From Stutzerimonas kunmingensis (GTDB taxonomy: Bacteria; Pseudomonadota; Gammaproteobacteria; Pseudomonadales; Pseudomonadaceae), in assembly GCF_014764705.1 (NCBI RefSeq), contig NZ_JACXXG010000004.1:124001-188000 (forward strand): 64,000 nucleotides of DNA, in the 5' to 3' direction. Below are positions 40,911 to 51,213 of this stretch, in pieces. The notes beneath the pieces are model-generated. The model searched no databases and was not told the DNA's origin. It worked only from the letters and a program-made list of their open reading frames with translations. Position 1 is the stretch's first letter. Every line of letters begins with the position of its first letter. The position numbers and the translations under genes are program-made.

Positions 40911-41408
40911 ATGCGGCGAAGTCTTGGATTCACGTTGACCGAACTAATGGTGACGATGGCCATTCTGGCAATCGTGTTGAGTATTGCCGTGCCGGAATTC
41001 GGCAACCTTATCCGCCAGAATCGCGCGCAGACCCAGGCGGGGCTGCTACTCAATGCGCTCAACTTGGCGCGAAGCGAGTCTGTCAAGCGAGGAGGGCAGG
41101 TCAGGGTCACGTCCTCTAATAACGGCAACTGGCATGCCGGGTGGCGTATATGGGCGGATGCAAATGTCAATTCCACGCTCGATGATGGTGAGTTGATCAG
41201 GGTCTTTCCTGGGCTCGACGGGAATGCAAGTCTGACGTCGACTGCGAGTGAAGTCATATTCAACGGGCAAGGACGGCTGGATAGTGTTGCTGCCGGTACA
41301 ACCGTGAGTTTCGCCTATACGATTCCGAATCTCGAATGTCGCTATGAGCGAATAGTCAGCGTTAACGCGATGGGAAGAGCGGCGGTTGCGCGAAAGGAGT
41401 GCCAATAA
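40911..41408 (+). CDS. fimU: Minor pseudopilin FimU
   Basis: 165 residues from ATG 40911 (AAGGGGAAGG upstream). Cleavage site RSLG|FTLTELMVTMAILAIVLSIAVPEFG. GspH-type domain with YTIPNLECRYERIVSVNAMGRAAVARKEC and one C-terminal disulfide pair. First gene of the minor-pilin operon fimU-pilVWX-pilY1-pilE, which primes type IV pilus assembly. It lies 131 nt from fimT, with promoters presumably facing both ways. Confidence 0.9.
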   Translation: MRRSLGFTLTELMVTMAILAIVLSIAVPEFGNLIRQNRAQTQAGLLLNALNLARSESVKRGGQVRVTSSNNGNWHAGWRIWADANVNSTLDDGELIRVFPGLDGNASLTSTASEVIFNGQGRLDSVAAGTTVSFAYTIPNLECRYERIVSVNAMGRAAVARKECQ

Positions 41409-41409
41409 G

Positions 41410-41847
41410 ATGGAAAGAAGAATGGAGGGCTTCGGGCTTATCGAAGTTCTCGTGTCGATGTTGATATTGGGAGTCGGGATTCTCGGCATGATAGGTCTTC
41501 AGTTGAACGCTCTTCAGTTCAACCAGACCGCAGCCTTTCGCTCGCATGCGACTTTCCTGGCGTACGACATTGCCGATCGTATGCGAGCCAATGCGCCAGC
41601 CGCGCTGGCGGGAAGTTACTCGATTGGCCTTAGCGACAGCGCTCCGACCGGTAGCGGTATCGCTGAGACGGACCTGCGGGAATGGAAGGCAGCGATGGCG
41701 ACCCAGTTGCCCGCGGGTAATGGAAGCGTGGGCAAGAATGGCGATATCTACTCGATAACCGTGCAATGGGATGAGACCAAGTCGGGTGGCGAGGCGGCCC
41801 AGCAGTTCGTCTTTACCACCCGGCTTTGCGAGAGGGACTGTCTGTGA
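41410..41847 (+). CDS. pilV: Minor pilin PilV
   Basis: 145 residues from ATG 41410 (AGGAG 10 nt upstream); ATG 41422 is the alternative. The leader ends MEG|FGLIEVLVSMLILGVGILGMIGLQ. Conserved YDIADRMRANAPAAL typical of PilV, and a terminal cysteine pair (RLCERDCL). Its stop overlaps the GTG of pilW. Confidence 0.92.
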   Translation: MERRMEGFGLIEVLVSMLILGVGILGMIGLQLNALQFNQTAAFRSHATFLAYDIADRMRANAPAALAGSYSIGLSDSAPTGSGIAETDLREWKAAMATQLPAGNGSVGKNGDIYSITVQWDETKSGGEAAQQFVFTTRLCERDCL

Positions 41848-42866
41848 ATTTCAAGCGGAGCCAAGGCCTGAGTCTGGTCGAACTCATGGTGGCACTTGTC
41901 CTCAGCCTAGTGATCGGGGCTGCGGTCATGCAGATGTTCCTGTCGAGCAAAACGACCTACCGGGTTCAGGATGCAATGTCCCGGCTGCAGGAAAATGGGC
42001 GATTCGCCGTCGGCCTGCTGGCTGCCGAGAGTCGGATGGCAGGCTACATGGGATGCGGCAACATCGAAGAGATCGACATCAATGTCATCGCGTCTCCTGC
42101 TCCGCTGGATGCGACGAACCCGCTGGGGGCGATCATGGGCGGGGCGAACAACGTGGCTTCCAGCAATAGCTGGAACGCAAGTGCCGGGACCGATGTGCTG
42201 ACCATCCGCAAGGCCTCCAACCTCGGTCTGCAACTGACCGGCAACATGGCCGTCGACAACGCCAATATCCAGGTCGTGGACAATCGGCTGGGGCTCGAGG
42301 CAGGCGATACCTTGTTCATCGCTGATTGCGTGTCGGCTGACGTCTTCCGTGCGACCAGTGTTTCCTCGGCAGGCGGAAAAACCACGGTTGCCCATGCGAG
42401 CAACATGAACACCAGCAACCGCCTCAGCAAGGCGTACGGAACGGATGCCGAGGTAATGGCCTTCGAAGAGGTTGCGTTTTTCGTAAGGGATACCGCACGA
42501 ATCTCGAACGACGGAACGCCTATACGGGCGCTTTGGATCCAGCGGCGCTTTGCCAATCGATCCGACACCAGCGCCAATCCCGCCGAGTTAGTGGATGGCG
42601 TCGAGGACTTCCAAGTGGAGTACGGCATCAAGACGGGCAATAACCCCGTCGCCAATGTATACCGCTCGGCCAATGACGTTACGGACTGGTCGAGGGTGGT
42701 TAGCGTGCGCTTCCGCCTTCTGTTGAGCAGCACGGACGACAACGTCGTGGCAAAAGCGGGCGAGGCGGTGCAATCGATCAACTTCAACGGCGCCGCAGTC
42801 GCTGCCGATGGCCGTCTACGGCAAACCTTCGGCAGCGTTGTCGCTATTCGTAATCGGGTTCGGTGA
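41844..42866 (+). CDS. pilW: Minor pilin PilW
   Basis: 340 residues from GTG 41844 (AGAGGGAC upstream), coupled to pilV by GTGA. Leader RSQG|LSLVELMVALVLSLVIGAAVMQMFLSSK, followed by RLQENGRFAVGLLAAESRMAGYMGC, the PilW signature. The large globular region includes VEDFQVEYGI and the late VVSVRFRLLLSS. Part of the tip complex with PilV, PilX, FimU and PilY1. Confidence 0.93.
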   Translation: MNFKRSQGLSLVELMVALVLSLVIGAAVMQMFLSSKTTYRVQDAMSRLQENGRFAVGLLAAESRMAGYMGCGNIEEIDINVIASPAPLDATNPLGAIMGGANNVASSNSWNASAGTDVLTIRKASNLGLQLTGNMAVDNANIQVVDNRLGLEAGDTLFIADCVSADVFRATSVSSAGGKTTVAHASNMNTSNRLSKAYGTDAEVMAFEEVAFFVRDTARISNDGTPIRALWIQRRFANRSDTSANPAELVDGVEDFQVEYGIKTGNNPVANVYRSANDVTDWSRVVSVRFRLLLSSTDDNVVAKAGEAVQSINFNGAAVAADGRLRQTFGSVVAIRNRVR

Positions 42867-42871
42867 GAGTT

Positions 42872-43360
42872 ATGCAAAAACACATGCAGAACGGCTCGGC
42901 GTTGATCATCAGCCTGGTATTCCTGCTGATACTGACGATGATCGGAATTGCCTCTATCCAGGACTCCACGCTCCAGGAGCGGATGGCGGGCAACGAGCGC
43001 GACAAGAACCTCGCGTTCCAGGCTGCCGAAGCGGCCCTGCGCGTAGGTGAGGATCATCTGCGCCAGACAGGGGTGCTGTTCTCCGCGGCCGGCACCAGCG
43101 GGTTGATAAGTCCCGATTACACGGGTGTTCGGCCTGTCGAGGACAACTACCCGTGGGCTGAACGTTCCCAGCAGGTTTCCGACAGTTATGCCGGGGTGCA
43201 GGCTGTTCCCAGATACACCATCGAATGGCTCACGACCCAGACCTTCGCGCCGAGCGATGAAGGTGAAGTTCCTGTCGTCAATTCCTACCGCGTTACGGCG
43301 CGTGCCGGAGGTGGTTCGGGTGATGCCGTGGTGGTACTGCAGTCGACAGTGAGTCGTTAA
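42872..43360 (+). CDS. pilX: Minor pilin PilX
   Basis: 162 residues from ATG 42872 with GGTGAG 5 nt upstream; GTG 42863, overlapping the pilW stop, is the alternative. The leader MQNG|SALIISLVFLLILTMIGIASIQ lacks Glu at +5, as is usual for PilX and GspK-type pilins. RMAGNERDKNLAFQAAEAALR is the family signature. Confidence 0.9.
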   Translation: MQKHMQNGSALIISLVFLLILTMIGIASIQDSTLQERMAGNERDKNLAFQAAEAALRVGEDHLRQTGVLFSAAGTSGLISPDYTGVRPVEDNYPWAERSQQVSDSYAGVQAVPRYTIEWLTTQTFAPSDEGEVPVVNSYRVTARAGGGSGDAVVVLQSTVSR

Positions 43361-43368
43361 GGATGCAT

Positions 43369-46300
43369 ATGGACAAATATAGAGCTTCGGCTTTTGGGGC
43401 GGCTTTTTCCCTTTACCTGGCCTCTCCGGTATACGCAATCGGGCCTTTTCCAAACGAGCCACTTTCCATTTCTGGAAGCGTTCCGCCCAATGTCATGTTA
43501 TTGGTGGATAATTCGGGCAGCATGTACAACGCCATTCCGCCGCTCGGTGTGGATTCGAGTGACTTGCCGCCACCCTATTATATCTACTCAAGCGGTGGAA
43601 ATAGTTATTGGGGGGGAGGGGTGTTTGATGGAAATATCTCACTTTCCACGCTTAGTAAATGGACTTGCGCCTCAGGTTATAAAGCGCTTTACGCTTCTAC
43701 CGATGGAAATGGTCGTCGTTGTTATGCGTTGCCAGATCCCGCAGGTAATGGCAATACGCGCTATACGTCAAAGTATCTAGCATATATATATAATACCTAT
43801 ACCTCAGGCGGTGACAGCGGAAACGATCTGCGCACAATATTGCCAAACGAATACCGAATGGCGGTTGCGCGCGATGCGGCTAAGGCGATTGTCTCGGCAA
43901 ACCGAGGTATGCGGATGGGGTTGTCGGCATTCAACGCAGCGACCCACTCTAACGCGGGTCCGGGCGGAAGCATTCTGAATCAGGTTGTGGCGCTTTCCCC
44001 TTCACAGGGCATTACTCAGGCACAGGCGGACCAGAACTACGCCAATTTGATCGCTGGTATCGATCAGCTGCAGCCAACTGCTAATACGCCCCTTGCTGAA
44101 AGCTACTACGAAGTGTCGCGCTACTTCCGAGGAATGAGCCGTTATCAAGGAACTGGCTCAGGCGATTACACCAGTCCCATACAGTACCGGTGCCAGAAAA
44201 ATTTTGGCGTGATTCTTACTGATGGCTTGCCGACTCACGATGCGTCGTTTCCCGATAATGATCCGGATCGAGACAACCCAGAGGTGGCCGGAGCAAATAA
44301 CATTCCTGACTGGGATGGCAAAAATGAGCCTAGTGACATGCCTTATTCCGATGGAACGTTATCGGGTACGGGTGAGGGTAGCACCTTTTATTTGGACGAT
44401 ATCGCCAAGTTCGCCTACGACATTGACCTGATCAAGAGCGGCACCGATCTGGCCGGCAAGAGCTTCAACGACAGTGCTCACTTGAAGCAGAACCTGCACA
44501 CCTACACGGTTGGCTTCGCCGTCGATAACCAGATGCTCGAAGATGCTGCCGAATATGGGCATGGTGCCTACTACACGGCGAATGATTCGAATCAATTGAC
44601 CAATGCTCTTAACAGCGCCCTGCAATCTATCCGCCAGCAGATCAGCTCCGCTTCCGCAGTATCGGCCAACACCAAGCGCATCCAGGAAGGGGCACTCATC
44701 TACCAGGCTCGTTACAATAGCACCGAGTGGACCGGTGAAGTGCTTGCCTATCGGGTAAACATGGATGGAACGGTTGGAAGTGTCGCCTGGCGGACGTCAG
44801 ATAGCGGAACCTTCCCAGAGCCGGCCGACCGGCGCATCTTTACATACAACGATGATGCCAACTTTACCGGTAGTCGCGGGCAGGCGCTGACTTGGAGTAA
44901 TCTCAATGCTGCTCAGCAGGCCAGCCTGACCAAGACAGGCGAGACCGATAACGCAAATGCGCTTAAGCGGCTGAGCTGGTTAAGGGGGGGCAGCGATGGC
45001 GTCGCGCTTGAGGCGCCCTATGCTGGCCAGCGCCTTCGCAGCCGGAGCTCGCTGCTTGGCGATATCGTTAATTCGGATCCTGTCTATGTTGGGAAGCAGA
45101 ACAACGGCTACAACGTGCCGAACGATGCTACTGACGACACCGAGCCTGCGGACAGTTACTTAGCTTATGTCGATGGTAAGGCCGATGAAACCTCCCTGCT
45201 TGTTGTGGGTGCCAACGACGGCATGCTGCACGGTTTCGATGCGGCAACGGGTGTTGAGTCCTTCGCTTATGTCCCCGCGAGTGTCTTTCGCAAGCGCGCC
45301 ATCAGCCCCGGAGCCACCCCCGGACTGATGGCGCTGACGGAGTCGGATTACAGCCATCAATTCTACGTCGATGGCTCCTTTGGTCTGGGCGATCTATATG
45401 ACAACGGCTGGAAAACCTATCTGGTCGGCGCGCTAGGCTATGGCGGTCGGGGTATCTTCGCTCTGGACATGACGGATCGGTCGTTCGATGAGTCCGATAT
45501 CAGATGGGAGCGCACCGCGCCGGATACGAATCTATCGACCGATCCGTGGAACGACCTCGGCTATCAGTTCGGCGAGCCCACAGTGGCCCGTATGCTGATC
45601 GGCCAGAGTGATCGCTACGTCACCATCTTCGGCAACGGCTACGATAGCAACGCCGGTCGAGCGGCGCTCTATGTGGTCGATTCGATCACCGGTGAGGTGA
45701 TCAAGAAGCTCGTAGTGACCGACCCCGATGGCAGTACTGCGCCCAATGGGCTTTCTACCGCCACGGCATTCTACGATGCCAATCGGCGCGTCACTCATGT
45801 CTATGCCGGTGATGTGCTGGGGAATCTTTGGAAGTTTAATCTGAGCTCCAGCAACACTAATCAATGGTCGAGTAGTCTGCTATTCAAGGCGCGCGACTCG
45901 GACACTCGGCAGCCAATCACGGCTAAGGTTCGTGTTCGGCAGCATCCTGAAGGCGGGCGTCTGGTGATATTCGGGACTGGCCAATATCTGGTTTCCGGCG
46001 ACAAGTTGAACACCGAGCTACAGACGATCTACGGCATCTGGGACCGTGACCTTTCTGGCAACAACGTAGTGTCGAAGCTGAGGTTGCTCGAACAGGAGTT
46101 CGTCAATGAGACGACGTCCAACGGCCAGCAGTACCGTGTGTTGACGCAGAAACCAATTGATTGGGCTACCCATCATGGCTGGTATATAAACCTGCGTGTC
46201 GGCAATGCGGCTCTGGACGGCGAGCGTATTGTGGCAACCCCATCGCTGTCGAAGGAGCGGGTATTGTTTACCACCTTCATCCCGCGTAGCGATCCGTGCC

Positions 46301-46605
46301 TGTCCGGGGGGGAAAGTTGGCTGCTGGGCGTTGATGGGCTCAGCGGCGGGCGATTGGCAGATAGCTTGTTCGACGTGAACAATGACCGCTACTTTGACTC
46401 GGCTGACATCGTCAGCTGCGGCACTGCGCAATGCGCGCCCAGTGGATTCAAGCTGCCGGACGGTACGATGGATGCGCCGGGTAATCTGTTCGGAGATGGA
46501 TCCGATTACGGTTACAACTCTGGTCTTGGTGGAGAAGTCGATCAGTTCGATCTATCAGGTAGCGGCGGCAGCCCCGGCCGTATGTCGTGGAGACAAATCA
46601 AATGA
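43369..46605 (+). CDS. pilY1: Type IV pilus tip adhesin / biogenesis factor PilY1
   Basis: 1078 residues from ATG 43369 (AAGGA 5 nt upstream); ATG 43363 is the other choice. Signal peptide to PVYA (about 24). N-terminal von Willebrand A domain with MIDAS DNSGSM at about 47-52. C-terminal PilY1 beta-propeller (about 560-1000) with [20 protein letters not shown]. An EF-hand-like loop [12 protein letters not shown] lies at about 1002-1013. It acts in pilus extension, adhesion and surface sensing. No pilY2 is seen between it and pilE. The first about 1 kb is AT-richer than its surroundings. Confidence 0.92.
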   Translation: MDKYRASAFGAAFSLYLASPVYAIGPFPNEPLSISGSVPPNVMLLVDNSGSMYNAIPPLGVDSSDLPPPYYIYSSGGNSYWGGGVFDGNISLSTLSKWTCASGYKALYASTDGNGRRCYALPDPAGNGNTRYTSKYLAYIYNTYTSGGDSGNDLRTILPNEYRMAVARDAAKAIVSANRGMRMGLSAFNAATHSNAGPGGSILNQVVALSPSQGITQAQADQNYANLIAGIDQLQPTANTPLAESYYEVSRYFRGMSRYQGTGSGDYTSPIQYRCQKNFGVILTDGLPTHDASFPDNDPDRDNPEVAGANNIPDWDGKNEPSDMPYSDGTLSGTGEGSTFYLDDIAKFAYDIDLIKSGTDLAGKSFNDSAHLKQNLHTYTVGFAVDNQMLEDAAEYGHGAYYTANDSNQLTNALNSALQSIRQQISSASAVSANTKRIQEGALIYQARYNSTEWTGEVLAYRVNMDGTVGSVAWRTSDSGTFPEPADRRIFTYNDDANFTGSRGQALTWSNLNAAQQASLTKTGETDNANALKRLSWLRGGSDGVALEAPYAGQRLRSRSSLLGDIVNSDPVYVGKQNNGYNVPNDATDDTEPADSYLAYVDGKADETSLLVVGANDGMLHGFDAATGVESFAYVPASVFRKRAISPGATPGLMALTESDYSHQFYVDGSFGLGDLYDNGWKTYLVGALGYGGRGIFALDMTDRSFDESDIRWERTAPDTNLSTDPWNDLGYQFGEPTVARMLIGQSDRYVTIFGNGYDSNAGRAALYVVDSITGEVIKKLVVTDPDGSTAPNGLSTATAFYDANRRVTHVYAGDVLGNLWKFNLSSSNTNQWSSSLLFKARDSDTRQPITAKVRVRQHPEGGRLVIFGTGQYLVSGDKLNTELQTIYGIWDRDLSGNNVVSKLRLLEQEFVNETTSNGQQYRVLTQKPIDWATHHGWYINLRVGNAALDGERIVATPSLSKERVLFTTFIPRSDPCLSGGESWLLGVDGLSGGRLADSLFDVNNDRYFDSADIVSCGTAQCAPSGFKLPDGTMDAPGNLFGDGSDYGYNSGLGGEVDQFDLSGSGGSPGRMSWRQIK

Positions 46606-47018
46606 AGCGCCAACAGGGATTCACCTTGATCGAGTTGATGGTGGTAGTGGCGATCGTCGGCATACTGGCCGCCATCGCCTATCCCAGCTATACGGAGTCC
46701 GTCCGCAAGAGCAAGCGCGCGGAGGCCAAGGCCGCCTTGTTGAGTGGTGCTCAAGCACTTGAGCGTTTCTACTCGGCGAACAATACCTATCTTGCAGCGG
46801 ATGGTGAGGTGGCTGCGGTATTCCAAGTGGATGTGCCTTCCAGTGGGACGGTCAACTATCAAATAGGGGCAGTGGCTGCGACGGCCACGACCTTCAGGTT
46901 GCGCGCCACCCGTACTGGGTCGATGGCGTCCGATGCATGCGGCAACTTTGAGATCACTCATGCGGGCGAACGCGCACTTAACAGCAATAATGGCAAGGGG
47001 ATCGCCGATTGTTGGTGA
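46602..47018 (+). CDS. pilE: Minor pilin PilE
   Basis: 138 residues from ATG 46602 (overlapping the pilY1 stop; TGGAGA upstream). Leader [45 protein letters not shown], the classic type IV pilin N-terminus, and two terminal cysteines. PilE joins the minor pilins to the PilA shaft. Last gene of the operon, followed by a strong terminator. Confidence 0.93.
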   Translation: MKRQQGFTLIELMVVVAIVGILAAIAYPSYTESVRKSKRAEAKAALLSGAQALERFYSANNTYLAADGEVAAVFQVDVPSSGTVNYQIGAVAATATTFRLRATRTGSMASDACGNFEITHAGERALNSNNGKGIADCW

Positions 47019-47037
47019 AGATTTAATGTTGTTATAT

Positions 47038-47064
47038 AACGGGCCACTTTTTGTGGCCCGTTTT
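47038..47064 (+). terminator. Rho-independent terminator of the minor-pilin operon
   Basis: AACGGGCCAC / GTGGCCCGTT stem with a TTTTT loop and a TTTTC tail, 20 nt after pilE. Confidence 0.9.
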
Positions 47065-47077
47065 CATTGGGGGAAGA

Positions 47078-48181
47078 ATGCAGAGCGTAATTGTCGGCGC
47101 GGGTGTGATTGGAATGCTGTCGGCTTATCGCCTGGCCCAGGCAGGCTGCGATGTCGTGATGTTAGAGGCGGGCACAGCCGGCCGCGAAGCCTCCTGGGCC
47201 GGCGGCGGGATCGTTTCGCCGCTTTATCCGTGGCGCTACAGCCCGGCGGTCACGGCGCTGGCGCATTGGTCGCAGGATTTCTATCCGCAGCTTGGCGAGC
47301 GGCTTCTGGAAGAGACGGGGGTGGACCCCGAGGTGCATGTCACCGGCCTTTACTGGCTGGATTTGCATGACGAGGCGGAGGCGCTGAATTGGGCTGAGCG
47401 TTATGGCCGGCCGCTGACGTCGGTGTCGATGGAAACCTTGCGCCAGGCAGTGCCTTCGCTGGGTGAGGGTTACGAGCGCGCCGTCTATATGGAGGGTGTC
47501 GCCAACATTCGCAATCCCCGTCTGTTGCGCGCCTTGCGCGAAGCGCTGCGGCAGCTGCCGAATGTGACTGTGATCGAGCAGTGCCCGGTCGAGGGTTTCC
47601 TCCGCGACGGTTCGCGTATCGTGGGCGTGCAGACGGCGCAGGGCGAGATGCGAGCGGATCAGGTTGTAGTGGCTGCGGGCGCCTGGAGCGCACAGTTGCT
47701 GGCGACGCTGGGGCTGGAGATTCCGGTCAAGCCGATGAAGGGGCAGATGATTCTATTCAAGTGCGCCGAGGACTTCCTGCCGAGCATGGTGCTGGCCAAG
47801 CGGCGCTATGCGATTCCGCGGCGCGACGGCCATATCCTGGTTGGCAGCACGCTGGAAGATGTCGGCTTCGACAAGACGCCGACCGAAGACGCGCTGGAAA
47901 GCCTGAGGGCAACAGCGATCGAGCTGTTGCCCGCGCTGGCCGATGCGCAAGTGGTCAAGCACTGGGCAGGTCTGCGACCCGGTTCGCCGGACGGCGTGCC
48001 TTATGTAGGACCGGTGAGCGGTTTCGACGGACTGTGGCTGAACTGCGGGCACTTCCGCAACGGGTTGGTGCTGGCACCGGCGTCCTGTCAGCTGCTGGTC
48101 GATCTGATGCTTGGGCAGGCGCCGATCGTGGACCCATCGCCCTATGCACCGGCCGGGCGTATCGCCGATCAGGAGAGCTGA
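47078..48181 (+). CDS. thiO: Glycine oxidase ThiO
   Basis: 367 residues from ATG 47078 (GGGGGAAG upstream). N-terminal FAD site SVIVGAGVIGMLSAYRLAQAGCDVVMLEAG, and EASWAGGGIVSPLYPWRY, typical of the ThiO branch of the DAO family. C-terminal HWAGLRPGSPDGVPYVGPV. Oxidises glycine to the imine used for thiazole ring synthesis in thiamine. It is on its own, away from other thi genes. Confidence 0.9.
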   Translation: MQSVIVGAGVIGMLSAYRLAQAGCDVVMLEAGTAGREASWAGGGIVSPLYPWRYSPAVTALAHWSQDFYPQLGERLLEETGVDPEVHVTGLYWLDLHDEAEALNWAERYGRPLTSVSMETLRQAVPSLGEGYERAVYMEGVANIRNPRLLRALREALRQLPNVTVIEQCPVEGFLRDGSRIVGVQTAQGEMRADQVVVAAGAWSAQLLATLGLEIPVKPMKGQMILFKCAEDFLPSMVLAKRRYAIPRRDGHILVGSTLEDVGFDKTPTEDALESLRATAIELLPALADAQVVKHWAGLRPGSPDGVPYVGPVSGFDGLWLNCGHFRNGLVLAPASCQLLVDLMLGQAPIVDPSPYAPAGRIADQES

Positions 48182-48329
48182 TCGGCCCTTCGCGGTACTA
48201 CGGTTTCACGAGCAGTCCGGGTTTCATATCCGTCGCCCGGACTCTGTTCTGCTACCAACTCGCATTGCTGGTAAATTAGCCGGCACTTCGGCTCTGCCAG
48301 GCAGAGCCAGATTGGCGAGTGAGGTTTGT

Positions 48330-48701
48330 GTGGCGAAGAAAACCACTTCCCTGGCCGGCCTGAGCGGGCTGGTCTATTCCACCGATGCCGGTCGGCATTG
48401 TCCTGAGTGCAGCCAACCGCTGGGTAGTTGCATCTGCAAACAAAGCGTTCTGCCTGACGGCGACGGTATTGCGCGGGTGCGCCGCGAGAGCAAGGGCCGA
48501 GGCGGCAAGACGGTGACGACCATCAGTGGCGTTCCCTTGCCCGAGACCGACCTCAAGGAACTTGCCAGCGCGCTGAAACGTCGCTGCGGCACGGGTGGTG
48601 CGCTGAAGGATGGCGTCATCGAGATTCAGGGCGATCACGTTCAGCTGCTGATCGACGAGCTGAGCAAACGTGGCTTCAAGGCCAAGAAGTCCGGTGGCTG
48701 A
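48330..48701 (+). CDS. yciH: SUI1/YciH translation initiation factor-like protein
   Basis: 123 residues from GTG 48330 (GTGAGG upstream). N-terminal cysteine pairs CPEC ... CICK (about 24-38) and a C-terminal SUI1 (eIF1) domain with RRESKGRGGKTVTTISGVPL and KRRCGTGGALKDGVIEIQGDHVQLLIDEL. In E. coli YciH binds the 30S subunit and affects initiation fidelity or stress translation. Position upstream of speA is as in P. aeruginosa. Confidence 0.92.
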   Translation: MAKKTTSLAGLSGLVYSTDAGRHCPECSQPLGSCICKQSVLPDGDGIARVRRESKGRGGKTVTTISGVPLPETDLKELASALKRRCGTGGALKDGVIEIQGDHVQLLIDELSKRGFKAKKSGG

Positions 48702-48823
48702 GCACCGATGTGACACCTCCACCGATTTTCACCATTTTCCGCATATCGGCTGTCGAAGCCGCATAGCCTTCGCCGCGCGGTTCTGCTCGCTGCGAAACAC
48801 TCAATTTCTTCCGGGAGGCCTTG

Positions 48824-50737
48824 ATGCCTGTACGACGCACACGTAAAGACGACGGTAGCCAGTGGACCGCTGCCGACAGCCGCAGCATCTACGGTATCCG
48901 CCACTGGGGCGCTGGGTATTTCGCAATCAACGACCAGGGCAATGTCGAAGTGCGCCCGCAAGGGCCGAGCGGCGAGCCGATCGAGTTCAACGGCCTGATC
49001 GAGCAATTACGCGAGGCGGGGCTGTCGCTGCCGTTGCTGGTGCGTTTCCCCGGCATCCTGCAGGACCGCGTACGGCGCCTGACCGGTGCCTTCGATGCCA
49101 ACATCGAGCGCATGGAGTACGCCGGCAAGTACACCGCGTTGTACCCGATCAAGGTCAACCAGCAGGAAGCGGTGGTGGAGAACATCATCGCCACGCAGAA
49201 CGTTTCCATCGGCCTGGAGGCAGGTTCCAAGCCGGAGCTGATGGCTGTGCTGGCGCTGGCGCCGAAGGGCGGCACCATCGTCTGCAATGGCTACAAGGAC
49301 CGCGAGTTCATCCGCCTGGCACTGATGGGCCAGAAGCTCGGCCACAAGGTATTCATCGTCATCGAGAAGGAGTCCGAGGTCGGGTTGGTGATCGAGGAGG
49401 CCAACGAGCTCAAGCTGACCCCGCAGGTCGGCCTGCGTGTGCGCCTGTCGTCGCTGGCATCGTCGAAGTGGGCCGATACCGGTGGCGAGCGCTCCAAGTT
49501 CGGCCTGTCCGCGGCGCAGCTGCTCTCGGTGATCGAACGCTTCCGCGCCGCAGAAATGGACCAGGGCATTCGCTTGCTGCACTTCCACATGGGTTCGCAG
49601 ATCGCCAATCTGGCCGACTATCGTCAGGGCTTCCGTGAGGCGATTCGTTACTACGCCGAGCTACGGGCGTTGAACCTGCCGGTGGATTACATCGATGTGG
49701 GCGGCGGACTGGGGGTCGACTACGACGGCACCCACTCGCGCAATGCCAGCTCGATCAACTACGACATCGACGAATACGCCGGTACCGTGGTCGGCATGCT
49801 CAAGGAGTTCTGCGAGGCACAGGGGCTGCCGCACCCGAACATCTTCTCCGAAAGCGGGCGTGCCATGACGGCGCATCATGCGGTGTTGGTCATGCAGGTC
49901 ACCGACGTCGAGCGGCACAACGATGAGCTGCCGGTGATCGACAACTACGACGAACTGCCGGAGATCGTGCAGTCGCTGGCTGACCTGCTCGGACCGACCG
50001 ACCCGGAAATGGTCACCGAGACCTACTGGCGCGCTACCCACTACATGAGCGAGTCCAGCGCGCAGTACGCCTCCGGCAAGCTGACGCTGGCGCAGAAGGC
50101 ACTGGCCGAGCAGAGCTACTTCGCCATCTGCCGACGCCTGTACAACCAGCTCAAGGCCCGTCAGCGCTCGCATCGGGCGGTGCTCGACGAGCTCAACGAC
50201 AAGCTGGCGGACAAGTACATCTGCAACTTCTCGGTATTCCAGAGCCTTCCGGATACCTGGGCGATCGACCAGATCCTGCCGATCGTGCCGCTGCAGCGGC
50301 TGAGCGAGGAGCCGGTGAGGCGCGCTGTGCTGCAGGACCTGACCTGCGACTCGGATGGCAAGATCAAGCACTACGTCGACGAGCAGAGCATCGAAAGCAG
50401 CATGCCGGTGCACGAGGTCGCGCCTGGCGAGGAGTACTTCCTCGGCGTGTTCCTGGTCGGTGCCTATCAGGAGATTCTCGGCGACATGCACAACCTGTTC
50501 GGCGATACCGACTCGGTGAACGTCTATCAGCGTGAGGACGGCAGCTACTACCACGCCGGCATCGAGACCCACGACACCATCGAGGACATGCTGCGCTACG
50601 TGCACCTGTCGCCCGAGGAGCTGATGACCTATTACCGCGACAAGGTCGCCAGCGCCAAGCTGAGTGCCAAGGAGCGCACCCAGTACATCGACGCGTTACG
50701 TCTGGGGCTGACGCGCTCGTCCTATCTGACGCCTTGA
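48824..50737 (+). CDS. speA: Biosynthetic arginine decarboxylase
   Basis: 637 residues from ATG 48824 (GGGAGG upstream). Pyridoxal-phosphate lysine at about 110 in [17 protein letters not shown], glycine-rich [17 protein letters not shown], and late active-site aspartate region [15 protein letters not shown]. Fold III decarboxylase that makes agmatine, the first step to putrescine. Confidence 0.97.
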   Translation: MPVRRTRKDDGSQWTAADSRSIYGIRHWGAGYFAINDQGNVEVRPQGPSGEPIEFNGLIEQLREAGLSLPLLVRFPGILQDRVRRLTGAFDANIERMEYAGKYTALYPIKVNQQEAVVENIIATQNVSIGLEAGSKPELMAVLALAPKGGTIVCNGYKDREFIRLALMGQKLGHKVFIVIEKESEVGLVIEEANELKLTPQVGLRVRLSSLASSKWADTGGERSKFGLSAAQLLSVIERFRAAEMDQGIRLLHFHMGSQIANLADYRQGFREAIRYYAELRALNLPVDYIDVGGGLGVDYDGTHSRNASSINYDIDEYAGTVVGMLKEFCEAQGLPHPNIFSESGRAMTAHHAVLVMQVTDVERHNDELPVIDNYDELPEIVQSLADLLGPTDPEMVTETYWRATHYMSESSAQYASGKLTLAQKALAEQSYFAICRRLYNQLKARQRSHRAVLDELNDKLADKYICNFSVFQSLPDTWAIDQILPIVPLQRLSEEPVRRAVLQDLTCDSDGKIKHYVDEQSIESSMPVHEVAPGEEYFLGVFLVGAYQEILGDMHNLFGDTDSVNVYQREDGSYYHAGIETHDTIEDMLRYVHLSPEELMTYYRDKVASAKLSAKERTQYIDALRLGLTRSSYLTP

Positions 50738-50744
50738 GCCGCGA

Positions 50745-50762
50745 GCCCGGCGTCAGCCGGGC
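50745..50762. terminator. Small GC-rich hairpin at the speA / DUF2214 junction
   Basis: GCCCGGC / GCCGGGC stem with loop GTCA between convergent genes; overlaps the DUF2214 stop. No T-run, so termination is uncertain. Confidence 0.4.
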
Positions 50763-51211
50763 ATTACGCCAAAGCCCCGTGCCATCAGCGACGCCAGCAA
50801 GGGGATCAGCAGGAGTAGCAGCAGCTCCAGGCGGATGGTCAGCTTGACCCACCTGGCGCTGCTGTCCGAGATGATCGGTGCCTGGCCTGCGGACAAGGCC
50901 GGGCGCCAGCGCAGGAACGTCAGGGTCGGATAGATGGAGAGCACCGCGACCACCACGAACAGGCCGATCTTGGCGTGGAACAGGCTGTTCTTCAGGTAGT
51001 AGTCCAGGCCTTTGCCATAGAGGATGGCCCGGGCCGCTCCGCTGGCCAGTACCGCCGCCGCGGTGATACCGAAGGCGATGTCGATACGGAACAGGCTGCG
51101 CGCTCGCTCCAGCGTCAGCGGCTGACGGAACAGCTGGTGCTCCAGCAGCAGCAGGGCAAAGAGCAGGAATATCGCCAGAAAATGCAGGTAGGCGGCGATG
51201 GCGTAGGCCAT
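50753..51211 (-). CDS. DUF2214 family membrane protein
   Basis: 152 residues with four hydrophobic helices (about 3-24, 44-65, 82-102, 125-148). Starts MAYAIAAYLHFLAIFLLFALLLLEHQLF and has SLFRIDIAFGITAAAVLASGAARAILYGKG, both typical of DUF2214. Function unknown. It begins 2 nt after the MATE gene, so the two are one transcript. Confidence 0.88.
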   Translation of the reverse strand: MAYAIAAYLHFLAIFLLFALLLLEHQLFRQPLTLERARSLFRIDIAFGITAAAVLASGAARAILYGKGLDYYLKNSLFHAKIGLFVVVAVLSIYPTLTFLRWRPALSAGQAPIISDSSARWVKLTIRLELLLLLLIPLLASLMARGFGVMPG

Positions 51212-51213
51212 GT

